Assembly: GCF_900103605.1 (NCBI RefSeq) | Contig: NZ_FNHY01000009.1 | Coordinates: 124,001-188,000, forward strand | DNA length: 64,000 nucleotides | Reading direction: 5' to 3' | Source of the DNA: Psychrobacillus sp. OK028 | GTDB lineage: Bacteria; Bacillota; Bacilli; Bacillales_A; Planococcaceae | Shown here: piece by piece, positions 1-8,622 of the stretch | Layout of the letters: each line of letters begins with the position of its first letter | Position numbering within the stretch: position 1 is the first letter of the stretch | The notes under the pieces: model-generated | Told to the model about the DNA's origin: nothing | Database searches by the model: none | The model's input: the letters and a program-made list of their open reading frames with translations, nothing else | Made by a program: the position numbers and the translations under genes

Positions 1-919
1 CAAATAATCTAGATGGGTATTCTTGCACAAATTTAATATCATCGTGGGTTGCAATAAACCCTGATTGACCACCACCGTAATTCATGTGCATGCCTAGTGG
101 TTGAAGATCACCACAAACAATTTCTGCACCATAGTGACTAGGGGGCTCGAGAATTCCTAGAGAACTAGGATCGACTCCAACTATAGTAATTGCCCCATTT
201 TTTTTTGCTAGTTTACTAATTTGTTCACCTTGTGTTTCCAAAAATCCTAAATAGGATGGATTTTCAAAATAGACAGCCGCTGTATTTGCCGATAGTTTAC
301 TTTCCAAATCATCCAAATCGATTTGTCCCGTATCTTCCTTATAATCAATCAAACTAACATTTATATACGGCGAGCAATAGTTTCTAATAACTTTCAGTCG
401 ATCAGGTGAGATTGTTTTAGGCAGTAAAACATCTGTACGGTTGGTGATTCTGGTTGCCATCCGAATAGATGTCGATGCTGCTTGTGCCCAATCAAATGTC
501 GGCACGTTAACAACATCCATATCGACTAACTCTGCCATTAAACTTTGGTACTCAAAAAGAGCTTGGAAGCGGCCATGGTCTTCGTATGGATCGCCTGCAT
601 ACCCCGTTACAAACTCTGCTCGAGAGTTGATCTCATCACAAACGGCTGGGATAAAATGATTCCAACAACCAGCTCCCAAAAAGTTCAGGTATTCTGTTGT
701 ACTCGTATTTTTAGATAGCAACCCATCCATATATCTGCGTAGCTCATATTCTGAAAGCGCTTTCGGAATATTCATTGTTCCACGATAACGAAGCTCTTCT
801 GGAATTCCAGCGAATAACTCTTCAACCGTCTTTACACCAATCTCTTTTAACATTTGCTCTTTGATCTCCGGTACCGTATTTGGGATATAAGGATGTGCTA
901 TTTTTTTTGTTTCTTTCAT
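1..919 (-). CDS. gcvPA: Glycine dehydrogenase (decarboxylating) subunit 1, 3' part cut by window edge
   Basis: The frame is open from an ATG at 917-919 to the window edge, giving about 306 codons; the C-terminus lies outside. The translation starts MKETKKIAHPYIPNTVPEI and contains the family stretches MNIPKALSEYE, AGDPYEDHGRFQ and LQPLGMHMNYGGGQSG, typical of the N-terminal half of glycine decarboxylase (P-protein) in Firmicutes, where P-protein is split into two chains. P-protein is the PLP enzyme that decarboxylates glycine in the glycine cleavage system. A ribosome site (GAGGAGG) sits just upstream and the gene starts 20 bp after the upstream dehydrogenase gene stops, so the two are probably co-transcribed from the sigma-54 promoter at 1751-1766. 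The usual gcv operon is not sigma-54 controlled, so this may be a second, catabolic copy (inference). Confidence 0.88.
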   Translation of the reverse strand, partial: MKETKKIAHPYIPNTVPEIKEQMLKEIGVKTVEELFAGIPEELRYRGTMNIPKALSEYELRRYMDGLLSKNTSTTEYLNFLGAGCWNHFIPAVCDEINSRAEFVTGYAGDPYEDHGRFQALFEYQSLMAELVDMDVVNVPTFDWAQAASTSIRMATRITNRTDVLLPKTISPDRLKVIRNYCSPYINVSLIDYKEDTGQIDLDDLESKLSANTAAVYFENPSYLGFLETQGEQISKLAKKNGAITIVGVDPSSLGILEPPSHYGAEIVCGDLQPLGMHMNYGGGQSGFIATHDDIKFVQEYPSRLF

Positions 920-939
920 GACAATTTCCTCCTCATTTG

Positions 940-1725
940 TTATGCTAGACCCCCGCCATCAACCGTAAGAACCGTTCCCGTGACCCAAGAAGCCATATCA
1001 CTAGCCAAGAACAGTACACCCTTACCGATATCTAGAGGAGTTCCAATTCGATTTAGTGGTCTATCAACTGCCGAAGTTGCTAAAAAAGCATCTTCATCAT
1101 GTTTTAATTGCTTTGCCTCATCTCTTAGAAGCGGTGTATCTGTATCTCCAGGGCAAATACAATTCACTCGAATGTTTTGTGGTCCATGATCAATGGCCAT
1201 TGCTTTTGTTAAATTCACAACGCCGGCTTTCGCTGCGCAATAAGATGCGGCCAAATCTCCACCTTTCAATCCCCACCCAGATCCGGTATTAACAATACTT
1301 CCTCCACCGTTTTTATCCATGATAGGAATAATATACTTAGATAATAGAAATGCTCCTTTTAAAGAAACATTCAGTACTAAATCCCAATCTTCTTCCGTAT
1401 GATCGACAACTGTTTTTCGCCGAATTACCCCTGCATTATTGAAAAGTACATCTATTTTACCGAAGTCATCTTCTATTTTCTTCGCAGTTGCTTCGCAATC
1501 TTCCGAAGATGTCACATTGCATTTGTAAAATTTTGCGTTTACGTCTTTGTCACTTAACTCCGCAGCAACCTTTTTTCCTTGTTCTTCATTAATATCTATT
1601 AATGCTACGGAGGCCCCAAGTTCTGCAAACAAATTTGCGGTAGCTAAACCTATTCCTGATGCAGCACCTGTAATAGCAACTACTTTACTTTTTACTCCTA
1701 ATAATTCTTCGTAATTCAATTGCAT
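940..1725 (-). CDS. Short-chain dehydrogenase/reductase (SDR), first paralogue
   Basis: A 261-residue classical SDR with an N-terminal Rossmann fold. Visible motifs are TGAASGIG (cofactor loop, about residues 20-27), NNAGV, a serine in NTGSGWGL, and the catalytic Tyr-x3-Lys in YCAAKAG; it ends in VDGGGLA. Such enzymes oxidise an alcohol or reduce a ketone with NAD(P). The Asp at the end of the second strand (ALIDINEE) suggests an NAD preference. It starts about 25 bp downstream of a sigma-54-type promoter with a GGGAGAG ribosome site, and is followed after 20 bp by gcvPA. The substrate is unknown; coupling to glycine decarboxylase suggests a hydroxy-amino acid or another glycine-yielding compound, which is inference only. 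Confidence 0.85.
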   Translation of the reverse strand: MQLNYEELLGVKSKVVAITGAASGIGLATANLFAELGASVALIDINEEQGKKVAAELSDKDVNAKFYKCNVTSSEDCEATAKKIEDDFGKIDVLFNNAGVIRRKTVVDHTEEDWDLVLNVSLKGAFLLSKYIIPIMDKNGGGSIVNTGSGWGLKGGDLAASYCAAKAGVVNLTKAMAIDHGPQNIRVNCICPGDTDTPLLRDEAKQLKHDEDAFLATSAVDRPLNRIGTPLDIGKGVLFLASDMASWVTGTVLTVDGGGLA

Positions 1726-1750
1726 CTCTCCCTTTCTACTAAATTAATAA

Positions 1751-1766
1751 TGCAATTTGCATGCCA
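1751..1766 (-). promoter_or_regulatory. Sigma-54 (-24/-12) promoter for the SDR-gcvPA unit
   Basis: The minus strand reads TGGCATGCAAATTGCA, with GG and GC in the -24 and -12 boxes at correct spacing. It lies about 25 bp before the start codon at 1725, placing transcription start near 1740. Confidence 0.8.
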
Positions 1767-1852
1767 ACTTTTTTAAAATTAAGAAATATATTAAAACAAA
1801 GGAAAATTGCTAATGTGTAGAAAATAATTCTATAGATAACTTGTGTCATAGA

Positions 1853-1876
1853 TGACAAAGTTTGTCTGTTTTGTCA
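1853..1876. promoter_or_regulatory. Candidate upstream activator site for promoter 1751
   Basis: The site contains TGACAAA, then TTTGTC, then TTTTGTCA, an imperfect palindrome of TGACAAA/TTTGTCA half sites. It lies about 90-120 bp upstream of the -24/-12 promoter, a normal enhancer distance. A similar site precedes the other sigma-54 promoter (2901-2925), so both are probably bound by the regulator encoded at 3010-4404 (inference). Confidence 0.6.
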
Positions 1877-1905
1877 TTTACGTTATCTCTATAAGACTAG
1901 TGAGG

Positions 1906-2652
1906 TTATGCTAGTTCTCCACCATCAATTGGAATATGTTGTCCCGTAATATACTTCGATTCTGAAGATGCCAAGAACGCAAATAATGCAGCAACTTCTT
2001 CTGGTTGGGCATGCCGTTTTAATGGAATTTTCTCATTTACTTGCTCTAACGCTTCTGGGGTATATTCTGCTATTTGCATTGGAGTAAGTACATATCCCGG
2101 ACAAACTGTATTTACACGAATTGAAGGTGCTAATTCCAATGCCATCGTTCTTGCTAGAAGATTGACACCAGCTTTTGAGGCATTGTAATCCGCATAATTT
2201 GGATGTCCTACTAAACCGTTAGTAGAAGCTGTCATTAAAATTACGCCATTTTCCTGTTTAATCATTCTCTTCGCCGCTTCTTGTGCTGCATAGAAAATAC
2301 CATTTAGATTAACGCCGATTACTTTATTCCATTGTTCTGGCGTTATATCTAGAAAACTAGACCTTACGCTTATGCCAGCATTTGCAACAAGGATATCAAT
2401 ACCACCTGCTAAGTCATCTATCTTTATAAACGCATCTTGTACACTCTCGAAATTGCTTACATCCGCAACGATACCGTGTGTAATATTCGGATATTCGCTC
2501 AATATTCTCTCTAACGATTCTTTATTGTTATCAATAATAGTGACAATAGCTTTTTCATCTGCAAACCGAAGAGCCGTTGCCAGCCCAATGCCACTAGCCC
2601 CTCCAGTTATCACAACACGTTTTCCACCTAGACTATCTTGATATTTACTCAT
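1906..2652 (-). CDS. Short-chain dehydrogenase/reductase (SDR), second paralogue
   Basis: A classical SDR of about 248 residues, starting at the ATG at 2652 (MSKYQDSLGGKR). An upstream in-frame ATG at 2664 lies only 1 nt after the GGAGG site, too close to be used efficiently. Motifs are TGGASGIG, VANAGIS, a serine in MTASTNG, and Tyr-x3-Lys in YNASKAG, ending in DGGELA. Asp in TIIDNN suggests NAD use. It is transcribed from the sigma-54 promoter at 2800-2815. Its stop lies just upstream of the second activator site, so the two dehydrogenases have separate promoters of the same type. It is only distantly similar to the neighbouring SDR, so it probably catalyses another step of the same pathway (inference). 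Confidence 0.84.
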   Translation of the reverse strand: MSKYQDSLGGKRVVITGGASGIGLATALRFADEKAIVTIIDNNKESLERILSEYPNITHGIVADVSNFESVQDAFIKIDDLAGGIDILVANAGISVRSSFLDITPEQWNKVIGVNLNGIFYAAQEAAKRMIKQENGVILMTASTNGLVGHPNYADYNASKAGVNLLARTMALELAPSIRVNTVCPGYVLTPMQIAEYTPEALEQVNEKIPLKRHAQPEEVAALFAFLASSESKYITGQHIPIDGGELA

Positions 2653-2799
2653 GTTTGAATTCATTCCTCCATACTCAATTATTATTTGTTTAAAAGGTTC
2701 GTTTGTTTAACTTTTATACATATCTATCCTCCCTATAATTCAAGAAGCAAATTGTCAACATCCTTGAATTTTCCTTACTCTACTTATACAGATTAATAT

Positions 2800-2815
2800 T
2801 GCAATTTTCGTGCCA
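2800..2815 (-). promoter_or_regulatory. Sigma-54 (-24/-12) promoter for the second SDR
   Basis: The minus strand reads TGGCACGAAAATTGCA, a near-perfect match to the sigma-54 consensus (TGGCAC-N5-TTGCA). The start codon is about 150 bp downstream. Confidence 0.88.
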
Positions 2816-2900
2816 ACTATTTTAAATGGTCTGCAAGTAGGATTAAAGACTAGGAAAATGAGGAACATTGAAAAAAGAAATTAATTGCATATGACACTTT

Positions 2901-2925
2901 TGACAAATGACATATCATTTTTGTC
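2901..2925. promoter_or_regulatory. Candidate upstream activator site for promoter 2800
   Basis: Imperfect palindrome of TGACAAATGA and TCATTTTTGTCA half sites, 85-125 bp upstream of the sigma-54 promoter, in the divergent space beside the activator gene. It shares the TGACAAA/TTTGTCA half sites with the site at 1853-1876. Confidence 0.6.
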
Positions 2926-3009
2926 AAAAAAACATTTTCAGATTGACTATTCAGAATCTTATAAATATAATTTGATTGATGATGAATAAGTTAAATGAGA
3001 GGTGATTGA

Positions 3010-4404
3010 ATGATCTTATTAAGTTCCATTTCGAAAGTAATTCAAGCTTTTTCAGGACTTTTACAAGTCGATATTGCCTGTTTTGATAAAAGTGGACGTA
3101 TAATAGCCGCAACCGAGGATTATATAGCTCTTAAGGGTATGAAGGTCCATGCACCTTTTTTTGATAAAATATATGGAAATCACATTACTCTACTTCACCA
3201 GCCTGGAGATATGAACATGTGTGAGGGATGTCATTTTTTTCATAAATGTCCATCAAAAGCGGAACTCATTCAAGATATGATGTTTAATGGGGAAAAGTTT
3301 GGATATCTTTCTTTTGTTAGTCTATCGAGTGAAAATAAAAGTGTCTTAATTGATCAAAAGGATTTTTACACAGAGTGGTTAACTCGTTTAAAAGATATTA
3401 TCATTTCAATTTTAAGGGATTCAAATGAATTTAAAAGTAATCTTTCCCCTGTTTATTCTTCTGGAAATTATATTTTCGGAGAGAGTAATGCGTTTAAATA
3501 TATTACTAAATTGGTAAAGAAAATGCGTAATAGTACATCTACAGTTCTTATTACCGGAGAAACAGGGACTGGCAAAAGTATGCTAGCAAAATACATTCAT
3601 GAAAATAGCACAGTGAGTGAAGGTCCGCTAGTAGAAATTAACTGCGCAAGTATTCCTGAGAGTTTATTTGAAAGTGAATTATTTGGATATGAAAGTGGTG
3701 CGTTTACTAATGCTAGGAAAGGTGGAAAAAAAGGTTATTTTGAATCGGCGGATAACGGCACATTATTCTTAGATGAAATTGCGGAGATTCCAATTCACTT
3801 GCAGTCGAAGCTATTAAAGGTTTTACAAGATGGGATAATTCAACGGGTTGGTGGAACAAGTGTAAAAAAGGTAAATGCTAGAATAATAGCAGCTACAAAT
3901 CAACCACTGGAAAAATCTATACAAGAAAAGAAGTTCCGGTCAGACCTATTTTATCGTTTAAATGTAATCCCGATTAATATCCCTCCTTTAAGAGAAAGGC
4001 TACTTGATTTACCTGTACTTGTAGAAGAAATGATGGAAAACTTGAAACACCGATCTGGTAAGTATTTCAACTCTTATACAAGTGGCTTTATGGAAGCCCT
4101 CACTGCTTATCACTGGTCAGGTAATTTGCGAGAGCTTGAAAACGTTATTGAATATAGTATGAATTTTGAAAATGACAGTACTTTAACTGAAGCCTCTCTT
4201 CCACCATACTTATTAGACAATTACAATTTAAATCTGAATTCAGGAAAGAGCATAGAATTAGTAGGTATGGAAAGAGAAATGATCATGCAAAAACTAAATC
4301 TCTACGGGAATAGTTACAATGGCAAACAAATGGTAGCCAAAGAATTAGGAATTAGTGTTAGAACGCTTTATCGAAAGTTGGATAAGCTACAAATAGAATC
4401 ATGA
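3010..4404 (+). CDS. Sigma-54-dependent transcriptional activator
   Basis: A 464-residue bacterial enhancer-binding protein. The N-terminal sensor (about 1-140) carries a cysteine group CEGCHFFHKC (71-80), like the cysteine-bearing PocR-type sensory domains, so it may bind a metal, cluster or small ligand. The AAA+ domain (about 155-385) has Walker A GETGTGKS (183-190), Walker B TLFLDEIAEI (251-260) and an arginine-finger region FRSDLFYRLNVIPI. The sigma-54-contact loop reads GAFTNA (230-235) instead of the usual GAFTGA. The C-terminus holds a Fis-type helix-turn-helix (GISVRTLYRKLDKL). It is divergent from the dehydrogenases, whose two promoters are sigma-54 type, so it is their likely activator. 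The inducer is not visible. Confidence 0.9.
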   Translation: MILLSSISKVIQAFSGLLQVDIACFDKSGRIIAATEDYIALKGMKVHAPFFDKIYGNHITLLHQPGDMNMCEGCHFFHKCPSKAELIQDMMFNGEKFGYLSFVSLSSENKSVLIDQKDFYTEWLTRLKDIIISILRDSNEFKSNLSPVYSSGNYIFGESNAFKYITKLVKKMRNSTSTVLITGETGTGKSMLAKYIHENSTVSEGPLVEINCASIPESLFESELFGYESGAFTNARKGGKKGYFESADNGTLFLDEIAEIPIHLQSKLLKVLQDGIIQRVGGTSVKKVNARIIAATNQPLEKSIQEKKFRSDLFYRLNVIPINIPPLRERLLDLPVLVEEMMENLKHRSGKYFNSYTSGFMEALTAYHWSGNLRELENVIEYSMNFENDSTLTEASLPPYLLDNYNLNLNSGKSIELVGMEREMIMQKLNLYGNSYNGKQMVAKELGISVRTLYRKLDKLQIES

Positions 4405-4536
4405 ATCAACCACTCTTTCGGGTGAAAATTAAATCATATTGATTTTAGGATTATTCTAAGAACTAAAGTACATTATTAAGAGCTTTGAATTTCCAAATTT
4501 TTAATAATCGTATCTTCAACTAATCTACTTTTTTAC

Positions 4537-4584
4537 AAAAAAATCGCTCAACCTCTGATATTACAGAGAATTGAACGATTTTTT
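4537..4584 (-). terminator. Intrinsic terminator, probably the original ssrA terminator
   Basis: Arms AAATCGCTCAA and TTGAACGATTT enclose an inner CTCTG/CAGAG pair, with T-runs on both sides. It lies directly beyond the left copy of the ssrA tail. Read on the minus strand it is what would follow ssrA if the island were removed. It can also serve the activator gene on the plus strand. Confidence 0.7.
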
Positions 4585-4588
4585 ATAT

Positions 4589-4608
4589 ATGGAGACGGCG
4601 AGATTTGA
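4589..4608. repeat. Left attachment-site copy of the ssrA 3' end
   Basis: These 20 bases match 38729-38748 (the 3' end of ssrA) except at two positions, and share ATGGAGACGGC with 16990-17000. It marks the outer left end of the island. It reproduces only the last ~20 bases of the tmRNA gene and is not a second gene. Confidence 0.8.
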
Positions 4609-4673
4609 CTCAATCATTCCAAGAAGGCTATAATACCAGTGTTTGTAAGGTAAGTGCCTTAAAAATCACCTTT

Positions 4674-5282
4674 TTATTTATTTTTGGTTAGACTGTAGTT
4701 GCTTGTATTTTTGCTTTTATCATATGCATTATTAATATATTTATTGGGATCGTTAAGGAAATCTTCTTCATTAATCAAAGAAATATATGAACCTGTTAAA
4801 ACATCTATGTTTTTACAAACATCACAATTGTATTCAGGAGGTTCCTGGTTGAATCTATTCTTGTGTATTATATCATAAAGATATTCATTATTTGTTTGTA
4901 TAGCGGTATGTCCATCAGAATTTATGACTGAAGATCTTAACCAAGAATAGCCACCATTGTATTTCATGACAACTCCTAGAACACCATTGGTTCCAGATGT
5001 GCGATCATTTCGTTTTATTTGCTTAAGTGCATATTCGATTTCCCAATCAATCCAATTACTTAATATTAAATTTGGAGAGATTACAACGATAGTTACAGAA
5101 GTAGAATAAATCATATCCTTTAATTTATCTTTGATATAATCAGTTGTTTTATCTGACATATCAGGGGATTCACTTGTTTCCCCTTGATAATATTTAGCAT
5201 CTTCACCTAGTGCTCCTACTATTCTATCTCTTAAATCCTTAGCTTCGGAATATTTATATGATATAAAAGTTTTATAAGCCAA
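4674..5282 (-). CDS. thsB: Thoeris ThsB-type TIR protein
   Basis: About 202 residues. The frame can extend to a GTG at 5297, but a TTG at 5282 follows an AGGGGA ribosome site at proper spacing and gives MAYKTFISYKYSEAKDL, the expected first strand of a TIR-like fold. Later strands include TIVVISPNLILSNWIDWEI, with glutamates in WEIEYAL where the catalytic Glu of ThsB proteins lies. In Thoeris, ThsB senses phage infection and makes a cyclic-ADP-ribose-type signal from NAD that switches on ThsA. It lies about 70 bp downstream of thsA on the same strand and reads as one operon with it. Assignment rests on the TIR-like sequence plus the ThsA neighbour. Confidence 0.85.
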   Translation of the reverse strand: MAYKTFISYKYSEAKDLRDRIVGALGEDAKYYQGETSESPDMSDKTTDYIKDKLKDMIYSTSVTIVVISPNLILSNWIDWEIEYALKQIKRNDRTSGTNGVLGVVMKYNGGYSWLRSSVINSDGHTAIQTNNEYLYDIIHKNRFNQEPPEYNCDVCKNIDVLTGSYISLINEEDFLNDPNKYINNAYDKSKNTSNYSLTKNK

Positions 5283-5355
5283 TCCATTTCCCCTCACTTA
5301 TCTCTTTTGGATTTCCTTAAAAGTTATATCCAGCTTATGGATATAACTTTGGGTA

Positions 5356-6801
5356 TCAGTGCTTTGCCAAATGATTAATGATTTTTACTATTATTTCAAT
5401 TAGTTCTTCTGGAGACTTGCTTTCATCCCCCAAATCGGTATACAAAGGTTTTAATTCTTCAACCCCAACATACTTTTCAAAATTGTTTATTACCTTTTCC
5501 CATAAAGCTTTAGAAGTAAAACCAGTTGCCCCTACTGGGATAGGGATGACTCCATTTTCTATAGAAATATTAAATTCTTCTTCCATTCCATTAGCAGCGA
5601 TTACCTCTTTGGTTTCAGTATTGATCTTGTTTCCAAATATAAAGACAGCAATACCAACATTTGAAAGCATTTCTTCTCGATATTTAGTCCATAATTCAGC
5701 TATGGGAACTTGTCCTGTTGTAATCTGCGGAAATGGTCTACACTTTAACCTTTCTTCTACCTTGTTTTTTTGACTTGAATAGAGTTCTTCTAATGCACCT
5801 GAAATGATGCAACTTCCTATACCCAAGCCAAATCCAGAGACAATATTATTATTATTTTTTATAAGATTTTTACTTAATGATGTACTAAACTCAAAAGTCT
5901 TCTTTTCAGCCCATTCGCCATAATCACTTGCACTTCCGGATAAAAAAATGTTTTTTCTTATTACCAGTGAAGCAATATGTTGGAGAATTTCTGTTATATC
6001 AGGATAATCATCAACTAAAAGAACCTTAATACCGTAACGCATTAGATCTTTAATTTTTAAATCTTGCTTAATCTGGGCGTAATGGTACTCTTTTTCATTA
6101 TTTTTAAAATCATTTATATTTACCTTTTTCATAAAGCAATAGTGAGTTCTTGTATTTTCATTCAATAGTATTCTAATCCTACTAAGAATTTGAGATAAAT
6201 TAGGGTCATCAAAACTAAACCCTATAAATAAAAATGTTTTAGAAACTAAATCCCCCCGTAGCGCTGTACTAAATAATTGCCTTTTTTGATCATACCCCTC
6301 ATAATCATCCCTGGTTAAAACTGCTTCATGAGGTAAAGTACTATCCCCATGCATTTTATAAACAGTTGCATCACTTCCTGGTACTGTATAACTTAAATTT
6401 TGAGGTGTTATTTTTTTGTCTACCTTCTTTCCAACAGCATCTAAATTGGATTCAATTAAATGGTCATAATTTGTCGTCCAATACGTATCTATAGGTAGTT
6501 GTGATAAAATTGTATGATTATGAGAAGTAGTTACACTTTTTGTGAATTCTTCAATCAAAATTTGGTTTATTTTACCTCTCCCTTGAAACTCGTTAACATG
6601 ATATTGAGCTAAGGCTATTAAATCTACTTCCTGGTCAATATCCAGTTGTATATCTTCTGCAATTCCTCTTAACAGTTCTTTCCAGTCTACATAACCAGCT
6701 GGACGTGAGAGACCCGCACCAGCAAATATCGCTGCATTTGAGTCATGAATTGCCTTTACATAAGTTCTTAAAAACTCCTTAATACTAGGACTATATATCA
6801 A
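5356..6801 (-). CDS. thsA: Thoeris effector ThsA (SIR2-SLOG NADase)
   Basis: 481 residues, about the size of Bacillus cereus ThsA. The N-terminal SIR2-like domain (about 1-280) has FAGAGLSRPAG, TTNYDHLIE with Asn111, and YKMHGD with His151, matching the known catalytic Asn112/His152. The C-terminal SLOG domain (about 285-480) has VSGFGLGIGS, Arg375 and FIFGNK (Lys392) near the positions known to bind the cyclic signal. On activation ThsA destroys NAD and stops phage growth by killing or arresting the cell. thsB follows on the same strand, and a second TIR gene is divergent across a 386-bp space. All key residues are present, so it is probably functional. Confidence 0.93.
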   Translation of the reverse strand: MIYSPSIKEFLRTYVKAIHDSNAAIFAGAGLSRPAGYVDWKELLRGIAEDIQLDIDQEVDLIALAQYHVNEFQGRGKINQILIEEFTKSVTTSHNHTILSQLPIDTYWTTNYDHLIESNLDAVGKKVDKKITPQNLSYTVPGSDATVYKMHGDSTLPHEAVLTRDDYEGYDQKRQLFSTALRGDLVSKTFLFIGFSFDDPNLSQILSRIRILLNENTRTHYCFMKKVNINDFKNNEKEYHYAQIKQDLKIKDLMRYGIKVLLVDDYPDITEILQHIASLVIRKNIFLSGSASDYGEWAEKKTFEFSTSLSKNLIKNNNNIVSGFGLGIGSCIISGALEELYSSQKNKVEERLKCRPFPQITTGQVPIAELWTKYREEMLSNVGIAVFIFGNKINTETKEVIAANGMEEEFNISIENGVIPIPVGATGFTSKALWEKVINNFEKYVGVEELKPLYTDLGDESKSPEELIEIIVKIINHLAKH

Positions 6802-6887
6802 ATTTTAACAACCTTTCTTTGTATAGGATTAATATATTAAGATAGTGAAATCGTAAAATTTTTATTTATTGTTTCTAACACCTCCAT

Positions 6888-6919
6888 GTAGAATAATAAG
6901 TGTCTATTTATTATTCTAC
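6888..6919. promoter_or_regulatory. Perfect inverted repeat in the thsA/TIR divergent space
   Basis: GTAGAATAATAA and TTATTATTCTAC are exact 12-bp arms around 8 bases, between the divergent thsA and TIR genes. It could be an operator controlling both. There is no T-run placed for a terminator. The rest of the space (6802-7187) is AT-rich with nothing else recognised. Confidence 0.4.
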
Positions 6920-7187
6920 GATCATTTTTATCCCTCTTCATTCAAATTCATTTGATAGGGTTTCGAGATTTTACAACTTCGCCCTTCTTAATGATAATTC
7001 TCTCTTTTTAGTATATACGTAGCTACTAGTAAAAAGGTTTCGAATTAATAGAATTATACAACTTAAACACTAACCATAGTTCTAGCTGGATGATGAACTG
7101 TGAAGCAAACATGTGCAATTGTAACTACATAAATGGTTGGCATTATTTTCCGATTACATTATACTGAATATTAAAGGGGCTAACAAT

Positions 7188-8096
7188 TTGAATAATAATT
7201 ATGCAATTAACAAAAGTGAAATTGATAATTTCTTAGAAGATAATATAAGTAAGTATCTTGACACCTTAATCAAGTCATTTGAGGGCAACAACTATAACCA
7301 TTTTCAGTCTTCGGATATCAAGTCTGATTCTATAAGAGCACTTTTAATTGGCATTAGAAAAATTTTACATACAGAAGAAATTGAGCAAATTAAAACTAGG
7401 GTCACTTTTCAGGAAAACAAAATAGATATTAAAGATGCAATAAAAAATTTAGATTTAAATGATGTACCAAAATTCGAAAAAGAAATTGACAATGAACGCA
7501 TAGTCATTGGATATGTATTAAGACTAATTGTTTCGAGACTTCTACTACAAGTAAATATATTAATTTCCACGATTAGAGAAAATGAAGTTAATGATAGATA
7601 CGATGTATTTTTATCTCACTGTAGTTGGGATGCCAAAGAAGTATTAGGACTAAAATTAATGTTAGAGGATCAAAACAATTTAAAAGTATATGTAGATTGG
7701 ATTGATGACAAACAAGCAAATTATCCTCGTGCTATACAAAAAATAATTGAAGTTATTTACGATGTATTAGGATTTCAATTGATTTTTCTAGACAATGATA
7801 TTGATAATGAACTAAGGAAGATTGAAATAAAAAGCAATAATAGTGAGCAACATATTAGCAACTTAATATTAAAAAGACTAACAATATCTGACTCATTAAT
7901 GTACGTTCAAAGTAGACATTACGATCACTCTAGATGGATGCCATGGGAGCTTGGAATCGCAGAAGCACAGGATATGAAAATTTTCAGAATACCTATTAAA
8001 TATATTCGGAAACGTCCTGACTTTGGTAAGTATAGTGGATTCTTAATACGCTATAACTCAATAATTGATGCGATTGGGAGGGTTAAGTCTATCTGA
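7188..8096 (+). CDS. TIR-domain protein, probable second Thoeris sensor
   Basis: About 302 residues from a TTG at 7188, preceded at good spacing by AAAGGGG. The frame is open to a TTG at 7137, but no ribosome site precedes that one. The first ~140 residues are helical and unrecognised. The C-terminal half is a TIR domain: YDVFLSHCSWDAKEV (first strand), LKVYVDWIDDKQANYP, a strand DSLMYVQSRHYDHSRWMPWEL with glutamate in the WEL motif, and AEAQDMKIFRIPI. Thoeris loci often carry several TIR sensors with different phage ranges feeding one ThsA; its position next to thsA fits that. An independent TIR effector is the alternative. Confidence 0.82.
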   Translation: MNNNYAINKSEIDNFLEDNISKYLDTLIKSFEGNNYNHFQSSDIKSDSIRALLIGIRKILHTEEIEQIKTRVTFQENKIDIKDAIKNLDLNDVPKFEKEIDNERIVIGYVLRLIVSRLLLQVNILISTIRENEVNDRYDVFLSHCSWDAKEVLGLKLMLEDQNNLKVYVDWIDDKQANYPRAIQKIIEVIYDVLGFQLIFLDNDIDNELRKIEIKSNNSEQHISNLILKRLTISDSLMYVQSRHYDHSRWMPWELGIAEAQDMKIFRIPIKYIRKRPDFGKYSGFLIRYNSIIDAIGRVKSI

Positions 8097-8622
8097 TAAT
8101 AATCTAAGTAATAATCTGAATTCTTATCTATAATGATGATGACATATTTTTAACTGTTTGCTATTCTATTTATAAGTGCCGAGGTGTCACCCTTTAATCG
8201 GGTGTGAATGTAGGATTTTTAGGGGCGGTTATTCGCTAGTGGTGTAGGCACGGAGTAAATATGAAAAAAATCTGTAATTCTTCTTTACTAGTCTTTTTGC
8301 TTTGTTTTTTGTAACGATGATGGTGGTTTGAATACATTTGTATTCTGTTTATTCTAGAAAGCCAGCTTGTATCAGCTACTCAGCATCTTCTGGCAATTTT
8401 GACCTTACGCTTTCTTCTATGGAGTCGTGTCAAGAAGGAAACACCAAAAAGTAAGGAAAAAAGCTCTAACTTTAAGGGTCACTACCTTCCCCCTCCTAAG
8501 GGGATTTTTCTATTTTGGGGATGTCTGAAAAACTGGATAATTTGCTGCCTCCCACTTTTTCCAAACCGGTCTTCACCACTTACTTCTTTGTGCCACTCTT
8601 TGATGCTTGAATACCTTTATCT
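8097..8622. other. Intergenic, no convincing gene
   Basis: Between the TIR and HNH genes. A short hairpin (CACCC/GGGTG near 8188-8204) and a CCCCCTCC...GGGGA stretch near 8491-8504 are visible. Base composition is higher in G+C than the neighbours, which suggests a decayed insertion, but I cannot identify it. Confidence 0.4.

Noticed and set aside
4589-4640. Second tmRNA gene at the left island end
   Set aside because: Only the last ~20 bases of ssrA are present; similarity stops afterwards.
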